This document shows, piece by piece, positions 12,113 to 25,682 of a DNA stretch of 64,000 nt (position 1 is the stretch's first letter; each line of letters starts with the position of its first letter). A model generated the notes under the pieces. That model did not search any database. It had not been told where the DNA came from and saw nothing but the letters and a program-made list of their open reading frames with translations. Position numbers and translations under genes: made by a program. Where the stretch lies: contig CM022666.1 of assembly GCA_012295275.1 (NCBI GenBank), positions 5,546,850 through 5,610,849 of the forward strand, written 5' to 3'. Source of the DNA: Chrysomallon squamiferum. Its lineage: Eukaryota; Mollusca; Gastropoda; Neomphalida; Peltospiridae.

Positions 12113-13574
12113 GGTCGGTTCATTAAGAAAGCAGTAACTAGCAGTAACACGAACGCCATTTACAACACAATGCACGCATTCATAAGACTGTTTTTAAAAT
12201 GTGTGTGTCTATGTGTGTGTGTGTGTGCGTGTGTGTGTGTGTTTCTTAAGATTAAGGTTTCTGAGAAATAATAAATAACATTCTTCTAGAACTGAGGCTA
12301 TAAATAGTTCGTCATAATCAGTAATAAATATTGTTTGTAAAACAACAAGAAATATAAAAGAAATATAATAATTACATTCTTTTTATAAAAAGATAAAAAC
12401 ATAATTAATTAAATAAATGATATAATCTAAATAAAAATAAAAAATGCTTAAAATTAAAGTAAAACAAAATGTGTAAGAGGATATGTGTGTGCGCGCACAA
12501 TATGATAATAAGTGACATATTTGTTTAGTTTTTTCATACAATTAAATGCAAAGATTAACTAAACTGACATAATAGTACGTACCTGTGTATAAAATGACTT
12601 TGTAGATGTTCCACAATTCATGTTCACCAAACTTAATTCTTTTTATTCAGAAAAGTTGAATAACTTTACATATAAAAATCTTCTTAGCTGTATATCTCCT
12701 ATTATCGCGTAACTAACTGAACTGCGCATGTCAGTGTCTGTTCTAGGTCACCAGCATGCCATAACTTGTTAATACACATGCGCATGGATTCAAGAAAGCT
12801 AAATTTATATCACGTGATAGTTCCTCTTGAAAACTTATGGAAAATTATGTCCTAGCCGTAAATAAAATGTATGAAAAACTGGTTTGTTTCACCAGTATTT
12901 AGCCCCGACCCAGTATATCGTCACAGTAACTGTAATATCTGTGTCTGTTTGATTTCTATTAAAAATAAACCATCCGTTGGTCGTTTCGATTCATTGGAAC
13001 TCATCAGATTGAAATTCAAAATACAGAAACATCGACGAGCTTTCGAGATGAATAGAGTTGAATAATGTTTTAATATGTTCAGGTTAAGGAGCAAGTTAGT
13101 TTTTGCAAAGTATGTAATTTAATATTCATGGAATTGTGTTAGAAACAAAAATGAAGTAATATTTCTTAAATAACCCCCCACCCGCCAGTCCACCCGCCAG
13201 TCCACCTGTACGTCCGTCTGCCTTGACTCAGTGACAGAGGGTGATCTGTCTCGATGTTTCTCTTAATAATCTTCCCGATCTACCATTTCTGCACGACAAG
13301 TTATCAAAGATCATAATACATCCCTTTCTTTTATCGCTAACATCATCTCAGATATTCCTGGCTGTTATTCAGAAACAGAGTAGCCTGCATTGTTTTGAGG
13401 TGTAGAGTTTTATCTTACCATAAATGTCAATGTGGTGTCTAACAGTAAAACTGGACATATTCAACTGGTTGATTAAACAAGTATTTAGTGACGTCGTTAA
13501 AGTAAACACACAACCCTTCACACATACAGTGCTGAATACATTAGGTTACATGAATATATAACAATATGTGCACA

Positions 13575-13614
<40 letters not shown>

Positions 13615-14150
13615 TATACCCATGTCTGTCTGCCTCTCTCTTTGTCTCTCTATATATGTATGTATATATATATAATTACATAGCTTCATCTACATAATAT
13701 TTATGTATATAATAAATAAATAAACAGTACAACAAAAATAACTTTTTAATAACTAAATGGAAAATAAAATATATTACATTCATTTATCTGATTATCACAC
13801 CTCTTTTCTTCAAACGCTTGCTTCATAGGAAAAGTTTCGAAAACTAACAGACGGATAGAGTTCTCTGAAAAAAGAAATAATAATAATAATAATAATAATA
13901 ATAAGAAGAAGAAGAAGAAGAAGAAGAAGAAAAAAAAAAAAAGGAATGATGATGATGATGGTGAATACTCAGGACATATCGTTGGAGCTACTAAGAAAAC
14001 TCGATTAAATGAAATACAAATATTAAACGTATTTTAAAATATTGGTAATTATTTTTATTTTTATCTCTTTCTCTGCCCATCCAGTCTTTCCACATTTCCG
14101 TTGTTTGTCTGTGTAATCTATGTAAATTGTCTCCCTTTAGTAGTACTAAT
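10950..14150. other. 3' flank block of TNF gene 1, no gene recognised
   Basis: Matches 56915-59900 and in part 35000-36960. It includes a short + frame ending about 11439 (ESWFIITTDINMTGIAAGL type) that is conserved at its last 45 codons in the gene 3 flank but broken upstream there. The reverse dispersed element is at 11870. Confidence 0.6.
11870..12130 (-). repeat. Dispersed element (reverse copy)
   Basis: Reverse complement of the element at 3470, with GGGCTTTCCACC, CTATAAATAG and two GTCACGTCA motifs. Part of the 3' flank of gene 1. Confidence 0.65.
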
Positions 14151-14155
14151 ATATG

Positions 14156-14275
<120 letters not shown>

Positions 14276-14604
14276 TGTCTGTATTACGTACATTGTCTGC
14301 AGTTTTATAAGGAAAGTATAATTATTAAGAATAACGATATAATTTACACATAAATTATCAGAGCATTCATCGTGAAAAAAACAGTAGTATATGATACCAC
14401 TGCCCGGTCACAGCTCATTCTCTTTATGTACATATAATAACTTGTGATTAAACAACACTTACACATTCCACCAGCAGTAGATACCAATGTCTATAACTAA
14501 CACAACTGTTCCTGAAACTATTCCAATAGTTACGTAAAAAACGTCTGAAATAAACAACAACAAATCATATAAATAAATAAATCAATAAATCAATAAATAA
14601 TAAA

Positions 14605-14667
<63 letters not shown>

Positions 14668-15031
14668 GCAATAATATTAATAATAATGTTGAATAAAATA
14701 ATAATTTATAAAAAAAACTTTAGATTTGCTGTGTTTGTTTTCCAGATTGAAAACGTTTCGTATCTTTCTGGTACTGTGACTCTCTATCTCTCACACACAC
14801 ACACGGAAACACATCGAACAATGAATACCTTTCTTCGCCTTTTACTTATTTATTTATTTATTCAGTTATAGTGCACTAAATCAGCTGTAGAGTATTTATA
14901 ATTATAATCAATTCTGTTACAATTAGTGGTATCTCTCTGAAATACTATTCACGTTTTCCTGTTGAAAACTAACCTTTGTGTTCTCTTTGTGTTAAATAGT
15001 TTTCAGGTATTCTCGACTTTTGTAAAGAAAC

Positions 15032-15145
<114 letters not shown>

Positions 15146-15208
15146 TATTTGCATACATTATCACACACCCAGTATTTCTATAATACAAACTCTGAATCTT
15201 CTTGACAG

Positions 15209-15262
15209 CTGATGATGAAGGTAACGATAACGTATTTAGAGAGAAAACTGAAAAACCTAAAA
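15209..15262 (+). pseudogene. Truncated exon A of the unrecognised membrane-protein family
   Basis: After CTTGACAG the frame ADDEGNDNVFREKTEK is recognisable and then breaks into GT-rich DNA. See the intact copy at 20378. Confidence 0.6.
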
Positions 15263-15517
15263 GTGTGTGTGTTTATATATGTATACTAGTGGATATAAGT
15301 GAAGAAGTCTAGGCAGAGAATATTAAGGAAGATAATTCTCTTTCTCAAATAATGATCCTTGTTGTTTGTTATTGTAATATCATTGTCATCATTATTATTT
15401 ATATTTTTAAGGATTTTACCGCTATTGTTGTTGTTATTATTATTGTTATTGTAATTATTATTGTTGATGAAATTTTTTGGCAGTTAATATTTTGTTTCAA
15501 TTTTATTTTTCATCCAG

Positions 15518-15578
15518 GTAGTTCAAACACTTTTTATCCCAAATGCTGTTGTCACTGTAGTTGTGTGTCTCCTTTTGC
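15518..15578 (+). pseudogene. Exon B truncated by (TTA)n
   Basis: Begins after CATCCAG with VVQTLFIPNAVVTVVVCLL and then passes into a (TTA)n array. The same breakpoint occurs at 61665, so the two loci share one ancestral event. Confidence 0.7.
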
Positions 15579-15700
<122 letters not shown>

Positions 15701-16036
15701 TATTTATGTATGCATGTATATATGTATGTGTTTAAGAGTATATATATGTTCTATCTGATATGTGTATCCATGGTTATATATTCGTGTCTGTTAATACATG
15801 AGTATTAGTGTAAGCTTGTTGTGAATATAAATATACTAAGGAAGATAACTCTTTAATACTCAAGGACCTTTATCTCAAACAGTGCTTGTTATTGTTAATG
15901 TAATATCATTATTATAATTATTTGTACTATTATTGTTATTGCTGTTGTTATTTAGTGGCTATTGTTATTGTAATTATTATAGTTGATGACATTTTTTGGC
16001 AGTTAATATTTTGTTTCAATTTTATTTTTCATCCAG

Positions 16037-16171
16037 GTAGTCCAAACACTTTTTATACCAAATGCTGTTGTCACTGTAGTTGTGTGTCTCCTTGTTTATG
16101 GCGGTGTAGACGTGTCAGAGGTCGTGCTAACCAAGCTGAGTTTCAACAGACTGGGTCTCCATTATGATATA
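16037..16171 (+). CDS. Exon B, membrane helix exon (intact copy)
   Basis: 135 bases, phase 0 on both sides, acceptor CATCCAG and donor gtaagt. It encodes 45 residues: VVQTLFIPNAVVTVVVCLL then VYGGVDVSEVV and FNRLGLHYDI. The first half is a clear membrane-spanning stretch. In the family order it would follow exon A and precede exon C. Its nearest upstream A exon is truncated, so whether it is expressed is unknown. The protein family is not recognised. Confidence 0.55.
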
Positions 16172-16296
16172 GTAAGTGTTATCTGTGAGTTTATTTAGTT
16201 ATTTTTAAATACTTCTTTTTTAGTTGATTTCTGTTTTTAATCCATATGCAACGAAATGGAACAAAAGGTACAGAATGACGTAATTTGAACATCCAG

Positions 16297-16910
16297 GGAT
16301 ACAGTATTATTCCAGGACAATACATACCATGTAACTTATATATCCAGGTAGGGATACATTATTACATATCCACGGAGAAACTATTAAAGATTATATAACA
16401 GACAATACAGTACATACCATGGAATTTATATATCCAGGGAAATGTTATGAAAGATTAATAAAATAAATACCATATATATCCAGGGATTAAAGGTTAACAG
16501 AGTGCAGTACATACCATGAAATTTATATATCCAGGGATACAGTACTAAAGATTATATAAAAGAGTACAATACATACCATGTAATTTATATATCCAATGAT
16601 TTAGCATTACATTTTATTCCAGTAAATACACAGATATAATTTATAAATCCAAGAGTATAATATTACAGATTCAGTATAGTAAATATTATGTATCCTGTGT
16701 ATCATCCTATGGTGTGGAGTTTACTGTGTATATATTAGTGTGTATATTAATAAAACAGATTATTTTAGATAGCTTGTATTCTGTGTATCATTTTATAAAT
16801 GAGGTCCTATGGTATAGAGTATAAATGAATACATTAATGTATATATCCAAGGATATAATATTAAAGATTATTACAATACAGTACATACCATGTAACTAAT
16901 AATTCGGTTT
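16297..16910. repeat. Degenerate repeat of about 60 bp (CAGTACATACCATGTAA type)
   Basis: Units contain CAGTACATACCATGTAATTT, ATATATCCAGGGATACAGTA and TTAAAGATTA. Similar arrays at 19700-19815, 20965-21095, 26440-26870, 28925-29480, 37312-37570, 38478-38950 and 62456-62720, usually between exons B and C. Confidence 0.8.
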
Positions 16911-17100
16911 AAAATAAAACAATATTATGAAATATTAACTGTTCACTTCCAGAAAGAAATATTTAGTTCGTTTGTCAAAAGTAAAAGTTTACAAATTAAT
17001 TTACTGTCAGAGTATTTTTAAAGTTAAAATTAGCAGGTCACAGAATGTTTACCGCTGTCTGGTGACCTCATCAAACGATTCTATATTCACTTTCAAACGC

Positions 17101-17430
17101 TTGTCGTTTCTTTATCTGACTTTCCAGTGATAACGTGCACAGTTTCGCTTGTCGTTTCTTTATCGACTTTTCGTGCACAGTTTCGCTTGTACTTTATCTG
17201 ACTTTCCAGTGATAACGTGCACAGTTTCGCTTGTCGTTCTGCTTTATCCGACTTTCCAGTGATAACGTGCACAGTTTCGCTTGTCGTTCTACTTTATCCG
17301 ACTTTCCAGTGATAACGTCCAGAGTTTCGCTTGTCGTTCTACTTTATCCGACTTTCCAGTGATAACGTGCACAGTTTCGCTTGTCGTTCTACTTTATCTG
17401 ACTTTCCAGTGATAACGTGCACTTTCGTTA
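17101..17430. repeat. Minisatellite of about 50 bp
   Basis: About six to seven units containing CTTTCCAGTGATAACGTGCA and AGTTTCGCTTGTCGTTC. It is more GC-rich than its surroundings and found only once in the window. Confidence 0.9.
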
Positions 17431-18143
17431 AAATCTGACTTTCCAAGGCGTGTCGTTTCCTGACAACTTTTCACTTGACGATTAAACATGTATGAGAAGG
17501 AAACGAAAACAGTTTCAATGATGTTCACGTTGTTAAAAGATTAAGGCGTGTCTTCCTGCTTAAACATTAGAAACATGGCCTGTATAAACAGAAAGAAAGA
17601 AAGAAGATAGAGAAGAAAAATAAAGAAGATGAAACAACAGAAAATGAAAGAATTTATCCAGTGATGACACAAAGTTCTATCAAATATAATTTTAAAAGTG
17701 AAAGTGCATTTGTCTTAGTTGTGTTTATGTGAGAACTCAGATTATATTTGTATAAATCTGAGTATGTTTAATAGAATAATAGAAGTGATATTTTTTCTTA
17801 TATTAGTTAAAATTCAAATTTCATTTGATACGAATTGTTTTATATTCACTGTGGCATCAGATTCTCTGAGATATTATGTACATATGTCTATAGAGATTTG
17901 CTTCCATAATCTATAAGATATAACTGGAATTTAGTTGTGTCATAACAGGACTTTTCATTGCAATAAGATAAAATAAAAATCTGAGTTTTTAAAAAAAAAC
18001 TAAAAAATAGACTTGGATATTAGTAAAAGTAAATATTGTCTTTCACAATCACTTGTTCTTACCTTTCTTTGAGTCAAATCGAGGGGAGGTAATCCAGTCT
18101 GCCAAACAGCGAAAACGTCAAAGCGGAGTGAAATGAAATTCAG

Positions 18144-18280
18144 TGACAGCGTTCTGTGTGATATTCGGTTTGATGTTTGTGGTTGATATTTTGTTGTTTG
18201 CTCATCGGATGGCCAAGACAATCTCCTTCGCTAAGCTTCTCCTGTACGGGTACCTGAATATGTGGATTATAAGGAAACAG
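18144..18280 (+). CDS. Possible hydrophobic exon E
   Basis: Open frame between a TTCAG acceptor and donor gtaatt: TAFCVIFGLMFVVDILLFAH, then MAKTISFAKLLLYGYLNMW ending RKQ. It has one strong membrane segment and a second amphipathic to hydrophobic stretch. It is found once in the window. It ends in phase 0, compatible with exon B or C but not with exon A (phase 1), so its place in the A-D gene is unclear. It could be a first membrane segment of the same protein or a chance frame. Confidence 0.4.
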
Positions 18281-18401
18281 GTAATTAATTATTTGTTTAT
18301 GGACACTTCAGTGCATATTATTAGTAGTAATTAATGAAAGGTATTTAATTTTTTATTGAAGTAATCACACATTTAATGTGAAAGATATGTAAATTAATGT
18401 T

Positions 18402-18456
<55 letters not shown>

Positions 18457-18852
18457 TGATGATGATGATAATAACAACAACAACAATATTTACAAAAATC
18501 TACTAATATTAACAGTTTAACATTTAAATAAAATTAGTTAGGTTTTATTTGTTATATTGTTAAATTACTTTTTATATCAGTTATTTTAATACGTAATTGT
18601 ATCATTGTCATTATTACTAAAACTAGTACTAATACTATTACTACTATTTCTACTGCTACACTACTACTGCTATTACTATTACTACTACTGTTGTTATTAT
18701 GACTAGCGCCACTACTATTATTACTATTACTTCTACTACTACTATTAATTTTCTAATTATTATTATTACAGATACTACCACAATTATTGCAACAAAACCA
18801 ACTACTGCTACTACAACTACTAATAATGCTATTATTATTATTATTATTATTA

Positions 18853-18895
<43 letters not shown>

Positions 18896-19068
18896 TGTTA
18901 TTATTATTATTATAATTATTAATTATTATTATTATTAGTAGTAGTAGTGTAGTAGTAGTAGTAGTAGTAGTAGTAGTTGTAGTAACTGTTGTTGTTATAG
19001 TTGTTTATTTACATACACTATTAGTCATCCAGTATTTCAATAATACAAACTATGAATTATCTTGTCAG

Positions 19069-19169
19069 CTGAAGATGAAGATGACGATGATGTATTGAGA
19101 GAGAAAAGTGAAAAACCTAAATCTGTGTTTGAAGATATTCGACTACGTGTTAAGAAATTGTGTATTCAG
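19069..19169 (+). pseudogene. Exon A copy with mutated donor
   Basis: Open 101-base exon (phase 1 to 0) encoding an acidic start, FEDIRLRVKKLCIQ at the end. The base after CAG is A rather than G (ATGAGT instead of GTGAGT), so the donor is destroyed. The same change is found at 37822. Confidence 0.6.
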
Positions 19170-19428
19170 ATGAGTACTACGTTTACCTGTCTCCGTATAT
19201 GTATATATATATATATATATCAGAGAATGCTAAGGAAGACAACTCTTTCCTACTCAGTGACCTTTATCTCAAGAAAAGCTTGTTGTTGCTGTTGTTGTTA
19301 ATGTAGTATCATTATTATTATTATTATTGTTATTGTTGTTGTTATTTATAACTATTGTTATTGTATCATTGTTGTTGATGAACTTTTTTCGCAGTTAATA
19401 TTTTGTTCCAGTTTTATTTTTCATCCAG

Positions 19429-19562
19429 GTAGTCCAAACACTTTTTATCCCAAATGCTGTTGTCACTGTAGTTGTGTGTCTCCTTGTTTATGGCGGTGTA
19501 TACGTGACAGAGGTTGTCTAACCAAGCAAAGTTTCAACAGACTGGGTCTCCATCACGATATG
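19429..19562 (+). pseudogene. Exon B copy with 1-base deletion
   Basis: Acceptor and donor are intact but the exon is 134 rather than 135 bases. A base is missing in the GAGGTTGT-CTAACC stretch, giving an immediate TAA. Confidence 0.7.
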
Positions 19563-20377
19563 GTAAGTGCTATCTGTGAATTTATTTATTTATTTTTAAA
19601 TAATTTAAAAAATAAATGGTCATACTTCTTTTTTTAGATGATTGTTTTTTATCCATGGGTAACTGGAAATATGGCAAAAGTTGCAGAATAATATAATTTA
19701 AACATCCAGAATACAGTATTATTCCAGTACATTACATATCATGTAGTTTATATTTACAGGGAGACAGTATTAAATATTACATTATATACCATGTAATTTA
19801 TACGACGAGAGATACGGTGTTAGGTTTTATTTGTTATATTGTTAAATTACTTTTTTTATCAGTTATTTTAATACGTAATTTGATCATTCTCATTATTACT
19901 AAGACTAGTACTAATACTATTACTACTCTCCACTGCTTCACTACTACTGCTATTACTATTACTACTACTGTTGTTGTTATTATGACTAGCGCCACTACTA
20001 TTATTACTATTACTTCTACTATTTCTATTAATTTTATAATTATTATTATTACACATGCTACCACTTTTATTGCAACAACACCAACTACTGCAACTACCAC
20101 TAGTAATACTGCTATTATTATTATTATTATTATTGTTATTATTATTGTTATTTTATTTTTATTATTATTATTATTTTTAATTATTATTATTATTATTATT
20201 ACTGTTATTGTTATTATTATTATTAATTATTATTATTACTAGTAGGAGTTGAAGTAGTAGTAGCAGCAGTAGTAGCAGTAGTTGTATTATAGCTGTTGTC
20301 ATTGTTGTTGTTTTTATTTACATACACTATTAGTCATCCAGTATTTCTATAATACAAACTATGAATTATCTTGTCAG

Positions 20378-20478
20378 CTGATGATGAAGGTGACGATGAC
20401 GTATTTAGAGAGAAAACTGAAAAATCTAAATCTCTGTTTGAAAATATTCGACTAGGTGTTAAGAAATTCTGTATTCAG
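20378..20478 (+). CDS. Exon A, acidic segment (intact copy)
   Basis: 101 bases between TTGTCAG and donor gtgact, phase 1 to 0. It encodes [16 protein letters not shown], then [14 protein letters not shown], which would join exon B's VVQTLFIPN. It is the only A copy in the window with open frame and both splice sites. The acidic, then basic, then hydrophobic order suggests a cytoplasmic flank before a membrane helix. The exon B that follows at 20729 has lost its acceptor. Confidence 0.55.
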
Positions 20479-20728
20479 GTGACTATTAAGTTTACCTGTC
20501 TCCATATATATAATCAGAGAATGCTAAGGAAGACAACTCTTTCAGACTCATTGACCTTTATCTCAAGAAATGCTTGTTGTTGCTATTGTTGTTAATGTAA
20601 TATCACTATTATTATTATTATTGTTGTTGTTGTTGTTATTTATAACTCTTATTTTTTTCTATCATGGTTGTTGATGAACTGTTTTCGCAGTTAATGTTTT
20701 GTTTCAGTTTTAGTTTTCATCTAAACAC

Positions 20729-20850
20729 TTTTTATACCAAATGCTGTTGTCACTGTAGTTGTGTGTCTCCTTGTTTATGGCGGTGTACACGTGTCAGAGG
20801 TTGTGCTAACCAAGCAAAGTTTCAAAAGACTGGGTCTCCATCACGATATG
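20729..20850 (+). pseudogene. Exon B copy lacking its acceptor
   Basis: A 9-base deletion removes the CAG and first codon. Upstream AGs lead to stops in the exon B frame. The donor gtaagt is kept. Confidence 0.6.
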
Positions 20851-21654
20851 GTAAGTTTGATCTGTGAGTTTTGGGTGTTTTTTTTAAATACTTCTTTTTT
20901 AGTTGATTTCTTGTTTTAATCCATATGTAACTGGAAATGAAACAAAAGTTACAGAATGACGTAATTTGAACATCCAGGATACAGCATTATTCCAGTACAG
21001 TACATACCATGTAATTTATATGTTCAAGTAGGGATACATTAATAAAGATTAATAGAGTACAGTACTTACCATGTACTTTATGTATCCGGGGATAGATAGA
21101 AAATGAAAGAATTTAACCAGTCACGTCAGAGAGTTTGATCAAATATAATTTTAAAACTGTAAGTGCATTTGTCTTAGTTGTGTTTATGTGAGAACTCAGA
21201 TTATATTTGTACATATCTGATTGTGTTCAGTATTCTTAAAAACACTAAGAAAAGTAATATGTTTTCTTATATTTGTTTAAATTTTTATTATCTGTTTTTA
21301 TAATTTACTTAATTTACTGGATCTACAGAAGGTAAATTATTTCTAAGATGGTCTCTTGAATATTAATATTCTTTTAATTTCTTTTATTTGTTTGTATGTG
21401 ATCATTATAGATACTTTATTGTTATCATTATTAGTTGAACTATTGATTTATTAAATTAATTAATGAATTTGTTTTTTGTGTACAGTTTTATTTAATTTAT
21501 AGTTGTTATTACTTAATTACTTATCCTTATTAATTATTAATAAATTAATTATATATATATATATATTCTATTTCTTTCATATATATATGAACTAAACTTA
21601 TTCCATGAAATTAATTCTTTCTTATTTACTTTCTCTCTTTTCATCTTTTAACAG

Positions 21655-21721
21655 ATCTGGTTTTGTCAGGCTAAGAATAATTTTTGAAACCAGCGTGGAT
21701 CAGACAATGAAAGATACATAA
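21655..21721 (+). CDS. Exon D, C-terminal exon of the A-D family
   Basis: After a long pyrimidine tract and AACAG, the frame in phase 2 with exon C reads R-SGFVRLRIIFETS, then DQTMKDT and TAA. The match in phase to the end of exon C (AG + A = Arg) and the near-identical copy at 63357 support it as the last coding exon. No exon C is found before it in this locus. Confidence 0.5.
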
Positions 21722-21789
21722 AAAGAAATTAATTAAAAAACCTAAAAATGTTACATTCTCATAAGTAAGAACAAAGGTTGTCATGGTCA

Positions 21790-22320
21790 TCATCCTACAT
21801 CATCATTCAGATTTTCACTGTCAACATCATTATTCAGAACTTTACTGTCCAGATCCTCATTCAAAAATTCAGTGTCAACCTCATCGTTCATAATTTTATT
21901 GTCTACATCATCATCCAGAATTTTATTAACAAAATACTCACTGACAGTCCTCATCATTCACAAAAGATGGACTCTGCTTCAGGTTTTATTTACTATTATT
22001 TTAGGTTTTACTCACATTATACAATTGATGTTCTTGTACAACAGATGTTCTATTTACAATGGATGTTCTTGTACAATAGATGTTCTATGTACAACAGATG
22101 TTCTATTTACAATGGATGTTCTATGTACAATAGATGTTATATTTACAATGGATGTTCTTGTACACTGGATGTTCTAGTACAGTTGATGTTCTAAGTACAA
22201 TATGTGTTCTTCTGCAGTGGATGTTCTACAGTCTATGTCCTGTGTGAAAAGATGATCTTGTACAGATGTTCTGTATACACTGCACGTTGTTCAGTGTACA
22301 GTGAATGTACTTGTATGTTG
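21790..22320. repeat. Two adjoining short-unit repeats after exon D
   Basis: 21790-21960 has units of about 33 bases (CATCATTCA...TTTA-CTGTC type). 22020-22320 has units of 17-18 bases (GATGTTCTATGTACAACAG type). The frame through it is open but low in complexity. Confidence 0.8.
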
Positions 22321-22902
22321 ATTTTCTATATAAAGTGACTGCTGAACATTAAATCTTTATTGATTGGTTTATAATGAATAATACAAGTTAAGTGGATGTT
22401 CCTGTTAAAAAGGATTTTCTTTATACAGTATGTACTCATGCATTGAAATTATCAGAGTAATAAATGTTTATATAGATGTTAAAATTAAAATATCATGAAA
22501 TATTTGCATAATAAACAATCTGTTTAAAGCATTTTTTGTTTTTTCAGAATAAGAAATATTTTTTAGAAGCATTTCACAATCATAAATATAATTATTTATA
22601 ATTTTATGATCATTAATTTTATTATCTCTGTCATCATCATAATTACTACTACTGTTACTACTATTAGTATTACTAAATAAACAACATTATTAGTATTATT
22701 CTTACTACTACTACTATTTATGTTAGTGCTGCTGCTGCTACTGCTATTAAATTTATTATCATCATTATTATTATTGTTTGATGTTGACATTGTTGTTAAA
22801 TAAAGACTACAGTGATACCTCTGTTCACCTGTTCATTAATTTTATTACTTGGATATTTACTTTAAAAGAAATACAAATGTCTTGTTCTGAATTTGTCATT
22901 TT

Positions 22903-22933
<31 letters not shown>

Positions 22934-23542
22934 TCAATATCAAGTAAAATTAATAAGAGCATTTTTCAATACTTTTCAGTTCTACACCATTCAATGACAT
23001 CATTTAAACTTTTATTTTGTAAAGCAAAATTTGTATACTTTATAGACAGTGTGTTAAATATTCCTGTTATATAACAATGAACATATCACATACTTATATA
23101 GATAAACATACATGCGTGCACACACACACACACAGAGATATATCATGATCCGAGCAATGTTGATAAATAGCTGTTTGCTAAGCGGGGCAGGTCATACAAA
23201 ATGCACGGCCCTCGTATTTACGACTTACAATGACGTCGCAGGCTGGGAAATGTGTACCTATCTTGCTATTGCCCCGATATCGTATTTCAGAACGTTCACA
23301 ACTTGTTTAAATGACGCTGTTACTGCTATCTCTAGTCTGTATAAACACGCTGAACAACTGACACAATTTTCTATCATTTATTTAGGGCTAGACGACTGAA
23401 AAGTCATTAAATACAAAATAATAAACTACTTGGTTAATATATGCTTTTATTTCTTTGTTTCTGTTCATGCACGTACATCACATGTACTTGATGTTGTCTA
23501 GTTTCTATCATAAAACAACTCAGGACAAATTGAACGAGAAAC

Positions 23543-23586
<44 letters not shown>

Positions 23587-24159
23587 CGCGCTCTAATAGT
23601 ATGTGACTTGTTTGTATTGTATTGCTGTTTGTTGTTTGTTATTTCAGGGATTTTTCCAGCTGGTCTTTGCTCTGAATAAAGTTGTGCAGTAAGTTAATAA
23701 ACTGCGAATATTAACTAAATTTACATAATAGTATGTACATGTGTATAAAATGACTTTGTAGATGTACCACAATTCACGTTTACCTAAGTTATTTTTTATG
23801 AGTGCCCTTCCACTTTCTCACGTCACTGACTAAACTGCGCATATCGGTGTCTATTCTAGACCACAATACCACCCTATTTCGCGTGCTTAATACACCTGAG
23901 CTAAAGCTAAAGATATTAGTTCCCTCATTGTTGGTACACAGACCTCAACCTTGACTAGAATCCCAGGCATGCGATAGTAGTATTATATGTCAGTAGTATT
24001 ACAGTTAGTGTGTCTTGTCGGAAACGTGAACTGTGGTTCAGGGTTCGGCGAGGAATTTAGTCCAGCCTGTCAGCTGAACACTTGGACACCAATTATTACA
24101 TTCATTTTCTTTTTTCTTTAAATCTCCAGACCAAAGCATCCATTTTTGGTGCTCGGTTT

Positions 24160-24160
<1 letters not shown>
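22320..24160. other. Spacer block S1 copy, no gene seen
   Basis: Repeats the S1 block, including a poly-T tract at 22908-22934 and (GT)n then (GC)n near 23545-23590. Confidence 0.7.
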
Positions 24161-24300
<140 letters not shown>

Positions 24301-24839
24301 ATTTTTATAAAAATATGCGAATTTGAGAAGTTTGTTACTCGGAAACCGCTTGTCTGATCATGTTTATATTAACATTTTGTCATTGTCTGAACTGATGATG
24401 CCGGTACTTAAACACGTGCATTGTACCCGTTTGTACCATTTATTTCGAGACATTAACTACTGAATTTTTGTTTATATAATTTGTAAGAAAGACAAGATCG
24501 TTATGCGACGTTATTTTTTTTAATTTTGTATTTTATATTTATAATTTATCGATGAATTGAGTGAATATCTTTAACATATAAACTTTATTTATTAATTGAT
24601 TTATTTAATTATCTGTTTATCTGTTTGTTTGTTTATTTTTATTTCATTTCATTTTATTATTTTTTCTGTTAATTAATTTATTTATTTCACTTTACTTTTT
24701 ATCACTTTTTATTTATTTTACGGTATTTTACTTTATTTATTTATTTATTTAACTGAACAGTTAATATTCCATAATTCTTTGTGTTTTAAACTGAATTTTA
24801 ATTTTTCTTTATTTTTCGTTTTATAAAATAAAAGATGTT

Positions 24840-25050
24840 GCCTAACTAATAAACCCACCTAGGTAGACATTAAAAAAAAAAAATTAATAAAAAAAAAAGG
24901 TGTCGGTGTTCATTTTCATTTTCAACAACAGTAAGAACAACAACAACAACAAATTTATTTAATAATAATAATGTATTCAAACTTTGTGAATCCGTCTATT
25001 AGTAATTCAGTGACGTAACATCTATTTATAGCCCAGTTGAGGAATAAAAT
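24840..25050 (+). repeat. Dispersed element (forward copy)
   Basis: As at 3470; ends CTATTTATAGCCCAGTTGAG. Confidence 0.65.
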
Positions 25051-25284
25051 GACTATTTATTACACATCTGAAATATTCAAGGGAGGAAAAAAGAAGCCAA
25101 CAACATAGAGTTCATATGTCGTTATTAAAAACATTGGCAACTATTCAAAAATATTTTAAATAATATGTATGAGTGTTGGGGGTGTGAATTTAACAAATTT
25201 AATTGACAAAATATATAATTTCTATTTATATGGACCAAAATAACTAAACAGCAACAACAACAACGACAATAATAAATAAACACA

Positions 25285-25315
<31 letters not shown>

Positions 25316-25347
25316 ATGAATAAATAAATAAATAAATAAATAATAAC

Positions 25348-25389
<42 letters not shown>

Positions 25390-25569
25390 TAATTAATTAA
25401 TTAATTAATAACGATTATAATAAAGGTTATTATAATAGTTTTAAGCGTAAGGTGGTGAATCTAAGCTGCTCAACTTCAACAGAATAGAGTTGAGATAATA
25501 ATACACATTTTTATTTAATTTAACAATTTTTATATATTTATAGAATGTAATGTATGTGTTTGTTTACAT

Positions 25570-25682
25570 ACAGTGTCACTGACTTTCAGGTAGTCAACAG
25601 CTGAAATGTAGGAAAAAAAAATGTTCCTGATGTCTTCCAACTAAAGAATAATATACTAAAATGATCTGTGAATATTCAAAGC
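25570..25682 (-). pseudogene. Minus-strand TNF half-domain exon Y (copy 1)
   Basis: Reading the minus strand after a TCAG acceptor gives GFEYSQII, then a segment ending FSYISAVDYLKVSDTV. This matches the EF-G region of the + strand TNF domains (SYIGAVYYLKANDTV). There is no terminal YFGLYML. A poly-T tract replaces part of the centre. Confidence 0.55.

Noticed and set aside
21778-22194. 138-codon frame with YNRCS repeats
   Set aside because: Explained by a 17-18 bp tandem repeat whose unit lacks stops; no start context or homology.
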